52,085 nucleotides of DNA from Alteripontixanthobacter muriae. Lineage in GTDB: Bacteria > Pseudomonadota > Alphaproteobacteria > Sphingomonadales > Sphingomonadaceae. The first letter of the stretch is position 1. Every line of letters begins with the position of its first letter. The notes under the pieces are model-generated. The model did not search any database and was not told the DNA's origin. It saw only the letters and a list, made by a program, of their open reading frames with translations. The position numbers and the translations under genes were made by a program. Location of the stretch: positions 121,483 to 173,567 of the forward strand of contig NZ_JAAFZT010000012.1 in the NCBI RefSeq assembly GCF_013336795.1, read 5' to 3'. Below are positions 45,356 through 52,085 of the stretch, one piece after another.

Positions 45356-46669
45356 TTACCGCTTGAGGGCGAAAACACGTCCATAGGTCAGGCAGCGCCA
45401 CAACCACTCCAGCGGCCCGTATCGGAACCGTGCGAGCCACGATTCGGACACCACGAGCATGATTGCCCATGCGGCCAGAACCACCACATAAAGCCCAACG
45501 CGGTCCAGCTTGCCGAACAGGTCACCCAATCGGCCGTGGAACACCACCATCATCAGGATGGACGTTCCGATGTAATTGGTGAAGGCCATTCGCCCGGCAG
45601 CGGAAAGGCGGCGGCCGAGCCAGCCGCCCGCCTTGGGCGCCCACAAGGCGAGCAACGCCGCCATTCCGAGCGCCATCGGCAGCTGCCCGAAACTGCTGAG
45701 GCCGATATAGCCGAAAATGGCCGCGAAATAGTCGAAGCCCGTGCTCTGCACCCAGAGTCCGACGGTCAGGGTCAAGGCGCCGCCTGTCAGCAGCCCCGCC
45801 CAGCCCCATCTCCGCTGTTTTACCGGGTCCATACCGCCGGTGAAAAGGCCGAGGCGGTACAGGCCCATGCCGATCAGGATCAAAGGCAGAGTTTCCATCA
45901 CCGTCAGCCACAATTCACTGCCAATGTCTTCGAGGTGACCCCTGAAATTATGCGCGACATATTGTGCGTAGGTGCCGTCCATGACGATGGCGGCGTCGCG
46001 GGCGCCTTCCTCCAGCTCGCTGGCCTTGCTGGCGAGCATCATGGCTTGCCCGTCGGCCAATGCCGCACTCGTGCCTGCCTCGGTCCCGCCCATGACATAC
46101 ATCGATGCGCCCATGGCCGTCATCAGCAGCGCACCGGCCAGAAAGCCCATGAGGCCGATGATCAATTGTGTCCTGGCGTCCCAGCCGATGCATAGCAGGG
46201 CGACGAGGCCCCAGACGGCATACAGAGTCAGGATATCGCCGCGCCAGATGAACAGGAAATGGGTAAGGCCGAATAGCAAAAGGAAGAACAGTCGCCGCGC
46301 CTGCAGCCATCTGGTGGCCCCGCGCTCTTTCGCCTTGTCGACGAACAGCACCATGCCCGCACCGAACAGCAACGTGAACAGGGCGCGCATCTTGCCATCG
46401 ATCAGCGTGAACTGGGCGAGCCACAATGCGTCGGAGGCACTACCGTGCTCGACCATGAAGGCAGGCGGCCACAGATAGGCCGACCAGGGCTGTCCGAAAG
46501 CGACGATGTTGGCCAGCAATATGCCGAGCACGGCGATGCCGCGAATGAAATCCAGGCTGGCGATGCGCGGCTGGCCGGTTCTGGAAATCGGCATTGGCTG
46601 CATCACGTTGCCCGGGTCTTCGCCTGTCAGCCCCTGCGCCGCCTGACTCCTGTGCTCAGCCTCGTCCAT
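45356..46669 (-). CDS. DUF418 multi-pass membrane protein
   Basis: A 437-residue membrane protein with about ten helices. ASLDFIRGIAVLGILLANIV at the N-terminus and the C-terminal YGPLEWLWRCLTYGR segment mark the DUF418 (YeiB-like) family, distantly related to acyltransferase-type proteins. Function is not established. The ATG at 46669 follows GGGGGTGAG. It is downstream of the Sel1/SPOR gene on the same strand. Confidence 0.88.
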   Translation of the reverse strand: MDEAEHRSQAAQGLTGEDPGNVMQPMPISRTGQPRIASLDFIRGIAVLGILLANIVAFGQPWSAYLWPPAFMVEHGSASDALWLAQFTLIDGKMRALFTLLFGAGMVLFVDKAKERGATRWLQARRLFFLLLFGLTHFLFIWRGDILTLYAVWGLVALLCIGWDARTQLIIGLMGFLAGALLMTAMGASMYVMGGTEAGTSAALADGQAMMLASKASELEEGARDAAIVMDGTYAQYVAHNFRGHLEDIGSELWLTVMETLPLILIGMGLYRLGLFTGGMDPVKQRRWGWAGLLTGGALTLTVGLWVQSTGFDYFAAIFGYIGLSSFGQLPMALGMAALLALWAPKAGGWLGRRLSAAGRMAFTNYIGTSILMMVVFHGRLGDLFGKLDRVGLYVVVLAAWAIMLVVSESWLARFRYGPLEWLWRCLTYGRVFALKR

Positions 46670-46743
46670 ATTCTCACCCCCGTTCAACTGACTAACTAGC
46701 AGAAGCTGTCAGAAACGGCAGGCTTTTCGCTCTGGAACGCGGC

Positions 46744-47928
46744 CTATTGCATTAACAGGCATTCCTGGCCTGCCCGCTTCAGCGCGGCGCAGGCAGCAGC
46801 GGCTTCCGCGCGCGTCGCGAATCCGCCGGCCAGGAGTCGCGTGAGCCGCCCTGATGCAATGAGGATCTGCTCGGTTCCGGCCAGTTCCGGCCTTGATGCA
46901 AGCCGATCCCAGAGCTTCTCTGCATTTCCATCGACGGAGAACGCGCCGAGTTGAACACGCCAGGGACCGTCCCGCTTCGGTTCTGTAGCGGCTCCAGCAC
47001 CAGCCTCCGGAAGGGTGATGACTGGGGGCGGTGCGGTCGGCGGGATGTCGCGAACCGGGACTGTCTCTGGAACCGTGCCTGATGTGGGCACTTCTGGCAC
47101 TGACTGCGTCGCGGTGCCGCGGATTGGGTCAGCTCCTGCCTGCTCCGGACTTTGCAGGCCGGTCGCGCTCGCTGCCAAGGCGACGGCACGCCGTGCCTCT
47201 TCCACGTTTGGAGCGGCAGTGGCGCTTTCTGCAGGAACCGGCACGATAGCTCCCGAGCCCCCCTGCCTCAGGGCAAGATCGACAGCGGCGAATTGGACAT
47301 TGCGCCGCGAATCAGAGGCATCGCGCAATTGATCTGCGACAATCTGCGCCTGCTGTCGCTGTTCCAGCGGTATGTACCTGTCCATCTGCGCGATGGCCGA
47401 GGTGGCCTGCGGCAGACCGGCGGCGTTCGCGTTGGTCAGCAATGCATATGCACGAACCCAGTCCCGCGGCACCAGATCGCCGTTGAAATGCGCGATACCC
47501 AGCAGATATTGCGCGCGCGGGTCGCCGCGGTCGGCCGCTGCCTGCACATAGGGCAGCGCAGCCTCGCGCCGCCCGTCCTGGAACATCAGCAAACCGTAAT
47601 TGTCCGCTGCCTGAATGTGCCCCTGCGCCGCCGCCTGCGCATAGTAGCGTTCGGCGATGATGATGTTGGCCGCCACTCCCCTGCCGAGGCGATAAGCCTG
47701 CGCCAGATTGAACTGCGCGTCGGCGTCACCCGCCTCTGCCGGCCCTCGCCAGATTTCGACCGCAGTGCCGTAATCTCCGGCGCTCCAGGCATCCACACCG
47801 GTCTTCACCACGGTCGCGTTCCCGGTCTGGGCAGTTGCAAGAGTGGGAATCGTGCCGGACAGGCCGAACATGAGCATTGCGGCGGCAAACCGGCTCAGGA
47901 ATGGCCGCATCGCACCGGCTTGTGTCAT
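46744..47928 (-). CDS. Sel1-repeat and SPOR-domain envelope protein
   Basis: A ~394-residue secreted protein. After a signal peptide (MLMFGLSGTIPTLATA region) come Sel1/TPR-like repeats (GDADAQFNLAQAYRLGRGVA, GDPRAQYLLGIAHFNGD; ~residues 45-170). A Pro/Ala/Thr-rich linker follows, then a C-terminal SPOR domain (GPWRVQLGAFSVDGNAEKLW to the end) that should bind denuded septal peptidoglycan. I chose the ATG at 47928; an upstream ATG at 47988 would add 20 residues. It diverges from the ParA operon, whose last gene has a related TPR-linker-SPOR layout. Confidence 0.87.
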   Translation of the reverse strand: MTQAGAMRPFLSRFAAAMLMFGLSGTIPTLATAQTGNATVVKTGVDAWSAGDYGTAVEIWRGPAEAGDADAQFNLAQAYRLGRGVAANIIIAERYYAQAAAQGHIQAADNYGLLMFQDGRREAALPYVQAAADRGDPRAQYLLGIAHFNGDLVPRDWVRAYALLTNANAAGLPQATSAIAQMDRYIPLEQRQQAQIVADQLRDASDSRRNVQFAAVDLALRQGGSGAIVPVPAESATAAPNVEEARRAVALAASATGLQSPEQAGADPIRGTATQSVPEVPTSGTVPETVPVRDIPPTAPPPVITLPEAGAGAATEPKRDGPWRVQLGAFSVDGNAEKLWDRLASRPELAGTEQILIASGRLTRLLAGGFATRAEAAAACAALKRAGQECLLMQ

Positions 47929-48261
47929 TGACGATCCAGTATTGCTGCTGGTCGCACTTTTCAGAAAAGCCTTGCCAGTCATGGTCATGTTGCCCGCCTG
48001 TCTTTTTCTGCCGAGCCGAACCCGGCCCTTTTCGCAGCCCTTCCTAGTGAATGCAGTGTTAGCAAAGAGTTTCCCTCAGAACAAAAGGCCGGTGCTGTAT
48101 CGAGGCCTTCCGTAAAGACTGCACGCAGACGCCAAGGCCGAAGTGCTCCTTAACTCAAAATTAGGGGTATCCTGTGCATCAGTTGCTGGCGGGTCGCAAT
48201 GACGAGGCCCGATCAGGGTTTCATACGGTTTATCCGTCAATCAATTCAGGGGGACCAGTCC
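47929..48261. other. divergent regulatory region, Sel1/SPOR gene and parA operon
   Basis: A 333-base spacer without a convincing gene. It holds the promoters of two divergent units and a CtrA-type box at 48150-48164 followed by TATCCT. Short open frames across it have no protein-like features. Confidence 0.5.
48150..48164 (+). promoter_or_regulatory. candidate CtrA box upstream of parA
   Basis: TTAA-CTCAAAA-TTAG matches TTAA-N7-TTAA at 7 of 8 positions and lies ~100 bases before the parA start, with a TATCCT -10-like element 4 bases downstream of it. chpT in this window shows that the CtrA pathway exists in the organism. Confidence 0.4.
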
Positions 48262-48996
48262 GTGCGTGTACTGGCATTGGCATCGCAAAAAGGTGGATCG
48301 GGCAAGACCACCCTGTCCGGGCATCTGGCGGTTCAGGCGCAACGCGCCGGCGCAGGTCCGGTGGTTCTGATCGATATCGATCCGCAAGGTTCGCTGGCAG
48401 ACTGGTGGAACGAGCGCGAGGCGGAATATCCCGCCTTCGCCCAGACTACCGTCGCCAGGCTGGCGAACGATCTGCAGATCCTGCGTCAGCAAGGTTTCAA
48501 GCTGGCGGTCATCGACACGCCGCCCGCCATCACCATGGCCATTCAATCGGTCATCGGGGTTGCCGAACTGATCGTCGTGCCCACCCGGCCCAGCCCGCAT
48601 GATCTGCGCGCCGTCGGTGCCACGGTCGACCTTTGCGAACGCGCCGGCAAGCCGCTGGTGTTCGTGGTGAATGCCGCTACTCCGAAAGCGAAGATCACGT
48701 CGGAAGCGGCAGTGGCTCTGTCGCAGCACGGCACCGTTGCGCCGATCACGCTGCATCACCGCACCGATTTCGCCGCCAGCATGATCGATGGCCGCACCGT
48801 CATGGAAGTGGACCCGAACAGCCGCAGCGCGAACGAGGTCACGGCTTTGTGGGGTTACATCTACGACCGGCTGGAAAAGAACTTCCGCCGCACGGTCTTT
48901 GCAGCGCCCGGCGGAATGCATCAGGCATCCGGTGCCGCTCGCAACGCCGGAACCCATCGCCCCGCAGGCGGCTTCGGCCGCCGGGTCGCCCAGTAG
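48262..48996 (+). CDS. ParA/MinD-family ATPase
   Basis: A 244-residue deviant Walker ATPase. The N-terminal VLALASQKGGSGKTTLSGHL carries the signature Lys, DIDPQGSLADWW is the switch I/Walker A' region, and LAVIDTPPAITM is Walker B. There is no N-terminal DNA-binding extension, so this is a small type Ib/orphan ParA. The GTG at 48262 is preceded by AGGGGGA at 7 bases; the frame extends further upstream without motif content. It leads an operon with an RHH-like protein and a SPOR lipoprotein and is not next to parB or a replication origin. Confidence 0.9.
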   Translation: MRVLALASQKGGSGKTTLSGHLAVQAQRAGAGPVVLIDIDPQGSLADWWNEREAEYPAFAQTTVARLANDLQILRQQGFKLAVIDTPPAITMAIQSVIGVAELIVVPTRPSPHDLRAVGATVDLCERAGKPLVFVVNAATPKAKITSEAAVALSQHGTVAPITLHHRTDFAASMIDGRTVMEVDPNSRSANEVTALWGYIYDRLEKNFRRTVFAAPGGMHQASGAARNAGTHRPAGGFGRRVAQ

Positions 48997-49035
48997 AATC
49001 GCTGAATAGCGGAACCCCGCACAGGAACGCATATC

Positions 49036-49719
49036 ATGTCGGAAGCCAGTTTCGCATCTCTCAGCCCGACGCTGCTTGCCCGCAAGGGCGGCGCCAGGCC
49101 GGCCATGCGCCCGCAACTCACGCCGCTGATCCCGGGCCGCCCGGCCAATCTGGAGGATCTGGGCTGGAATGACATGGGTGAGCAGGACGATGACGCCTCA
49201 TGTGAAGGCGAAGTCGTCCAGTTGACCCCCGCACCCGCCAATCCGGAAGCCGAGGCGGAAGCCCGCGCCAACGATCGTGAGGCAGAGGCTGCTCTCGCGG
49301 ACAAACGTGCGCAGCTTGTCCCGCCGGCGGTTCACCGCCAGCAGCACGAGATCGCTACGCGCATCAAGGCTGTGGAAACCTCGCCACGGCATGTTTCTGC
49401 GGGCGAGGAGCGGCCTGTCACCAAGGCTGTAGAGCCGATGGGCGAGCACGAGGAAGCAGTCGATCTGCCGAAGAATGCAGCGGCGGTTCTCCGGAATGTC
49501 ACGTCCATTACCTCGCGCCAGTCAGCGGCATCGCGCGGCAAGCGTGCAGCCTTTACCCTGCGCCTCGATGCCGAACGCCATCTGAAGCTGCGTCTGGCCA
49601 GCACGATAGCCAATCGCAGCGCCCAGCAGATCGTCACCGACGCGCTGGATGCCATGCTGGGCGACATGCCCGAACTCGATACCTTGGCCGCGCAATTGCA
49701 GCGGCGCACCAAATCATGA
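49036..49719 (+). CDS. hypothetical protein with C-terminal ribbon-helix-helix-like domain
   Basis: 227 residues. Residues 1-160 are low-complexity, Ala/Glu/Pro-rich and probably disordered. The last ~50 residues (KRAAFTLRLDAERHLKLRL then NRSAQQIVTDALDAML) look like a ribbon-helix-helix fold: a strand of alternating polar/hydrophobic residues and two helices. Such proteins serve as DNA-binding partners of small ParA ATPases. It lies 39 bases after parA and its stop overlaps an ATG before the next gene. Domain assignment is by eye. Confidence 0.75.
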   Translation: MSEASFASLSPTLLARKGGARPAMRPQLTPLIPGRPANLEDLGWNDMGEQDDDASCEGEVVQLTPAPANPEAEAEARANDREAEAALADKRAQLVPPAVHRQQHEIATRIKAVETSPRHVSAGEERPVTKAVEPMGEHEEAVDLPKNAAAVLRNVTSITSRQSAASRGKRAAFTLRLDAERHLKLRLASTIANRSAQQIVTDALDAMLGDMPELDTLAAQLQRRTKS

Positions 49720-49730
49720 GGGGACATGCC

Positions 49731-51083
49731 ATGACCGGGACCAATCCGAAGACGCGCAGGATCGCGCTCGCCGCGACCACCGCACTTGCCACCCTCGCAC
49801 TCGGCGGATGCGCCACCAGCAGCGCCCCGCGTGCCGACCTTTCGGCTGCCCACGCGCAGAAGGAAATGGCGCAGGGCAATCACGAGAAGGCGGTTGCCCA
49901 TGCAGAGGCTGCCGTTCAGGCCGAGCCCCGCAATGCAGCCTATCGCACCATGCTCGGCGCAGCCTACATGGATGCCGGCCGCTTCGCATCGGCTGCGACC
50001 AGCTTCGAAGACGCGCTGGAACTCGGCGACGATTCCGCTCGCACTGCGCTCAGCCTCGCCCTCGCCTATGTTGCGCAGGGTGAACAGCGCGCGGCACTGG
50101 ACCTGCTCGATGAATGGGCGCCCGACATCGCACCGGCCGATCTCGGCCTCGCCCTGGCCTTGGCGGGTGAGCCGGACCGCGGCGTTCAGATCCTTGGCGA
50201 TGCCCTGCGGGCCGGGGAAACTACCGTGAAGCTTCGCCAGAATCTCGCCTATGCCTACGCCCTGCAAGGCAATTGGAGCGGTGCGAAGATCATGGCGGCG
50301 GAAGATGTTCCGGCCGGTCAGCTCGACGCGCGTATCGCGGAATGGGCGAAATCGGGACGACCCGATCAGGCACACCTGCGCATCGCGAACGTCTTGCAGG
50401 TTCCGGTGATTGCAGATGCCGGCCAGCCGGCAGCGCTGGCACTTTCGAACAACCCCGGCCCGCAGCAACTCGTGGCAGAAGCCGCAGAGCAGATGGCTCA
50501 GGTAGAAATTCCGAATACACCCCCGGCTGCACAATATGCCGAGGTGCGACCCGCTGCCGAACTTCCTCCGATACCGACGCAATCTGCCGCTCCCGCCTTC
50601 ACGCCGGCCGCGGCGGTGAAGATAGCCGCGGCTCCGCAGCCAGTAGCGACTGAAGCCGCAGCAAAACCTGCAGGGTTCACCAAGGCTTTCGCCAGCAGCG
50701 AGATTGTTCAGCCCATCCCGGCTCGCCAGCCAGCTGCAAGAGAGGCGCCGAAGCAGGCACCACGCACAGCCTCGTCGTCTCGTGTTGCAGGCGGAAGCCA
50801 CCTGGTTCAGCTCGGTTCATTCGGGAGCGAAGATCGCGCTCGCCGTGCCTGGGACATCTATGCCGACCGCTATCCCGAACTGCGCAATCACGACATGGTC
50901 ATCACCCGCGCCCTCGTGCGCGGAAAGACGTATTACCGCGTGTCAGCGGGCGGATTGCGGCAAGCCGCTGCCAGTTCGATGTGTGCATCGGTCAAGGCCT
51001 CGGGCCACGGTTGCTTTACCTGGGCGGAAGGCAAGCCGCTGCCCGGCGCACTCGATCAGGGCGTCCGCATGGCGCGCCGCTGA
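49731..51083 (+). CDS. TPR lipoprotein with C-terminal SPOR domain
   Basis: A 450-residue lipoprotein with lipobox LALGGC (Cys27). TPR repeats occupy ~residues 35-130 (AQKEMAQGNHEKAVAHAEAA, AAYMDAGRFASAATSFEDAL), resembling the TadD/NlpI style. A long Ala/Pro-rich linker follows, and a SPOR domain at the end (GGSHLVQLGSFGSEDRARRA to SMCASVKASGHGCF) should bind septal glycan. GAGGGG lies 8 bases before the ATG at 49731; the ATG at 49716 is less likely. It is the last gene of the parA operon. Confidence 0.87.
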   Translation: MTGTNPKTRRIALAATTALATLALGGCATSSAPRADLSAAHAQKEMAQGNHEKAVAHAEAAVQAEPRNAAYRTMLGAAYMDAGRFASAATSFEDALELGDDSARTALSLALAYVAQGEQRAALDLLDEWAPDIAPADLGLALALAGEPDRGVQILGDALRAGETTVKLRQNLAYAYALQGNWSGAKIMAAEDVPAGQLDARIAEWAKSGRPDQAHLRIANVLQVPVIADAGQPAALALSNNPGPQQLVAEAAEQMAQVEIPNTPPAAQYAEVRPAAELPPIPTQSAAPAFTPAAAVKIAAAPQPVATEAAAKPAGFTKAFASSEIVQPIPARQPAAREAPKQAPRTASSSRVAGGSHLVQLGSFGSEDRARRAWDIYADRYPELRNHDMVITRALVRGKTYYRVSAGGLRQAAASSMCASVKASGHGCFTWAEGKPLPGALDQGVRMARR

Positions 51084-51103
51084 TCCATTCATCTCTAACG
51101 GAT

Positions 51104-51146
51104 GCAGGCCCGCCCGCCCTCTCCGGCGCGTCGGGCCTTGCTTTGT
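51104..51146 (+). terminator. terminator after the parA operon
   Basis: AGGCCCG/CGGGCCT (51106-51112, 51132-51138) forms a hairpin followed by TGCTTTG, 20 bases after the stop of the SPOR lipoprotein gene. The T tract is short. Confidence 0.5.
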
Positions 51147-51218
51147 CGGCGCGATCTTGCACGATCGCGCAGAAGCGACGATTGAAGCGCCTGACGTCAA
51201 CCGCGCAGGCCTATCGCA

Positions 51219-51584
51219 ATGATCAACCCCACCGACCTTGAAGCCGCTTTCGACCGCGTCACCGATTTCTGGTCGCCCAAAATTATCGGTCAGGTGAACG
51301 ACCATCTGCTGAAAGTCGCCAAGCTGAAGGGCGAGTTCGTCTGGCATGCCCATGATACGCAGGACGAGTTGTTCCATGTCGTCAAAGGCGCGCTGCGGAT
51401 CGAGTTTGAAGATCGCGCCGTCGATCTGAAAGAGGGTCAGTTCCTGACCGTTCCGAGGGGCGTGCGCCACAATCCGGTGGCGGAGGAGGAATGTTGGGTG
51501 CTGCTGATCGAGCCTGCTTCGACCCTGCATACCGGCGATGTCGAAACGCCGATCAGCCGCAGTCTGGACGAACAATTGTCCTAG
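51219..51584 (+). CDS. cupin-domain protein
   Basis: A 121-residue single-domain cupin. The metal-site strand is FVWHAHDTQDELFHVVKG, and the second motif is EGQFLTVPRGVRHNPVAEEE with a His. Small cupins of this type bind metals or sugars or act as isomerases; no specific activity can be assigned. It converges on pyrC with one base between the stops. Confidence 0.87.
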   Translation: MINPTDLEAAFDRVTDFWSPKIIGQVNDHLLKVAKLKGEFVWHAHDTQDELFHVVKGALRIEFEDRAVDLKEGQFLTVPRGVRHNPVAEEECWVLLIEPASTLHTGDVETPISRSLDEQLS

Positions 51585-51585
51585 A

Positions 51586-52085
51586 TCAAACCTTTACGCC
51601 GCCCTTGAACAGCGCCATTACGCGGCCTTGGGTCGGCTGCCCGTCGAAAGGCGTATTGCCCGCCTGCGCTTCCATCCGGCGGCTGTCCACGATCCATGGC
51701 TTCTCGGGATCGACAATGGCGATGTCGGCCTCTGCCCCCTTGCGCAGTTCGCCTGCGTTCACGCCCAGAAGGCGCGCCGGATTGGCGGCAAGAAGCGCAG
51801 AAGCACGCGGCATGTCGATCACCTCGTCACGTACGAGCGTCAGAACCATGGCCAGCAGGGTTTCGGCACCCGCCATGCCCTCCGCCGCATCGGCGAAAGG
51901 CAGGCGCTTGTCCTCCGGGCCGCGCGGGTCGTGACCGCTCGAGACTAAATCAATGGTCCCGTTGGCAATGGCCTCGCGCACGGCGTGGCGGTCCTCTTCC
52001 GACCGTAGCGGCGGGGACAGCCTTGCAAAGGTACGAAAATCGCCGGTCGCAAGGTCTGACAGCATAAAGTGCGCCGGCGTTACCC
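51586..52085 (-). CDS. pyrC: dihydroorotase (partial, N-terminus beyond right edge)
   Basis: The C-terminal 166 residues of a class I-type dihydroorotase of pyrimidine synthesis. The frame is open to the last base. VTPAHFMLSDLATGDF, VSSGHDPRGPEDKRLPFADA (with the metal-region Asp), AANPARLLGV and the terminal GELRKGAEADIAIVD and KPWIVD segments are typical of the PyrC/amidohydrolase family. A non-catalytic PyrC-like paralogue cannot be excluded without the N-terminal HxH motif. Confidence 0.9.
   Translation of the reverse strand, partial: VTPAHFMLSDLATGDFRTFARLSPPLRSEEDRHAVREAIANGTIDLVSSGHDPRGPEDKRLPFADAAEGMAGAETLLAMVLTLVRDEVIDMPRASALLAANPARLLGVNAGELRKGAEADIAIVDPEKPWIVDSRRMEAQAGNTPFDGQPTQGRVMALFKGGVKV

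Noticed and set aside
49332-50801. 489-residue minus-strand frame opposite the RHH-like and SPOR genes
   Set aside because: It is a Cys/Arg/Gly-rich shadow without domains; the plus-strand genes have good ribosome-binding sites and domain content.

Overview
This window is a gene-dense, high-GC stretch of an alphaproteobacterial chromosome. It is most likely from Sphingomonadales, probably near Erythrobacteraceae (an inference from gene content, not a search). Supporting markers are a CtrA-pathway phosphotransferase (ChpT), a mitochondrial-type ATP12 F1-ATPase chaperone, GatCAB, an Mla-type ABC system with a STAS-fused permease, a TorF-type porin, DUF3297, DUF2721 and DUF4153 proteins, and a trigger factor with a Lys/Ala-rich tail. 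I see no insertion sequence, prophage, CRISPR array or rRNA. Most genes are housekeeping.

Layout. 1-6271 (minus): a probable operon FKBP - DUF4153 - gatC - gatA - small basic protein - acyltransferase - gatB (cut by the left edge). rpsU lies upstream behind a clear terminator. 6972-10218 (plus): crcB, a RluA-family pseudouridine synthase, a HAD phosphatase, a 71-aa membrane protein and ATP12, tightly packed. 10251-13951 (minus): Mla-like cassette (STAS-permease, ATPase, MCE protein, lipoprotein). 14033-17470 (plus): valS and queE. 17493-25071 (minus): HerA-like ATPase, a TIGR02186/TauE-SafE pair, an NfrB-like glycosyltransferase with an outer-membrane partner gene whose signal peptide carries an amber codon, glyoxalase I and a porin. 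25366-27488 (plus): phosphoesterase and UDP-glucose dehydrogenase. 27520-31339 (minus): a secreted unknown, a TspO-annotated membrane protein, RNase P RNA, an AmpD-like amidase, chpT and a JAMM protease.

31356-35115 (plus): rluD, rpoH, mtgA and a zinc efflux protein. 35112-37897 (minus): DUF2939, clpX and clpP. 38309-39691 (plus): a cation/proton antiporter. 39801-41638 (minus): tig and tRNA-Leu(UAG). 41788-46669: two small proteins, a CHAP hydrolase, der, DUF2721 and DUF418. 46744-51083: a Sel1/SPOR protein divergent from a ParA ATPase - ribbon-helix-helix-like protein - TPR/SPOR lipoprotein operon. 51219-52085: a cupin and the 3' part of pyrC.

Protein quality control and heat shock (rpoH, clpP, clpX, tig, FKBP) and envelope/cell-wall functions (Mla, amidase, CHAP, mtgA, SPOR proteins) dominate. 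The least explained unit is the ParA/RHH/SPOR block at 46744-51083, whose intergenic region carries a near-consensus CtrA box. The second most interesting locus is the NfrA/NfrB-like pair with the in-frame amber codon.
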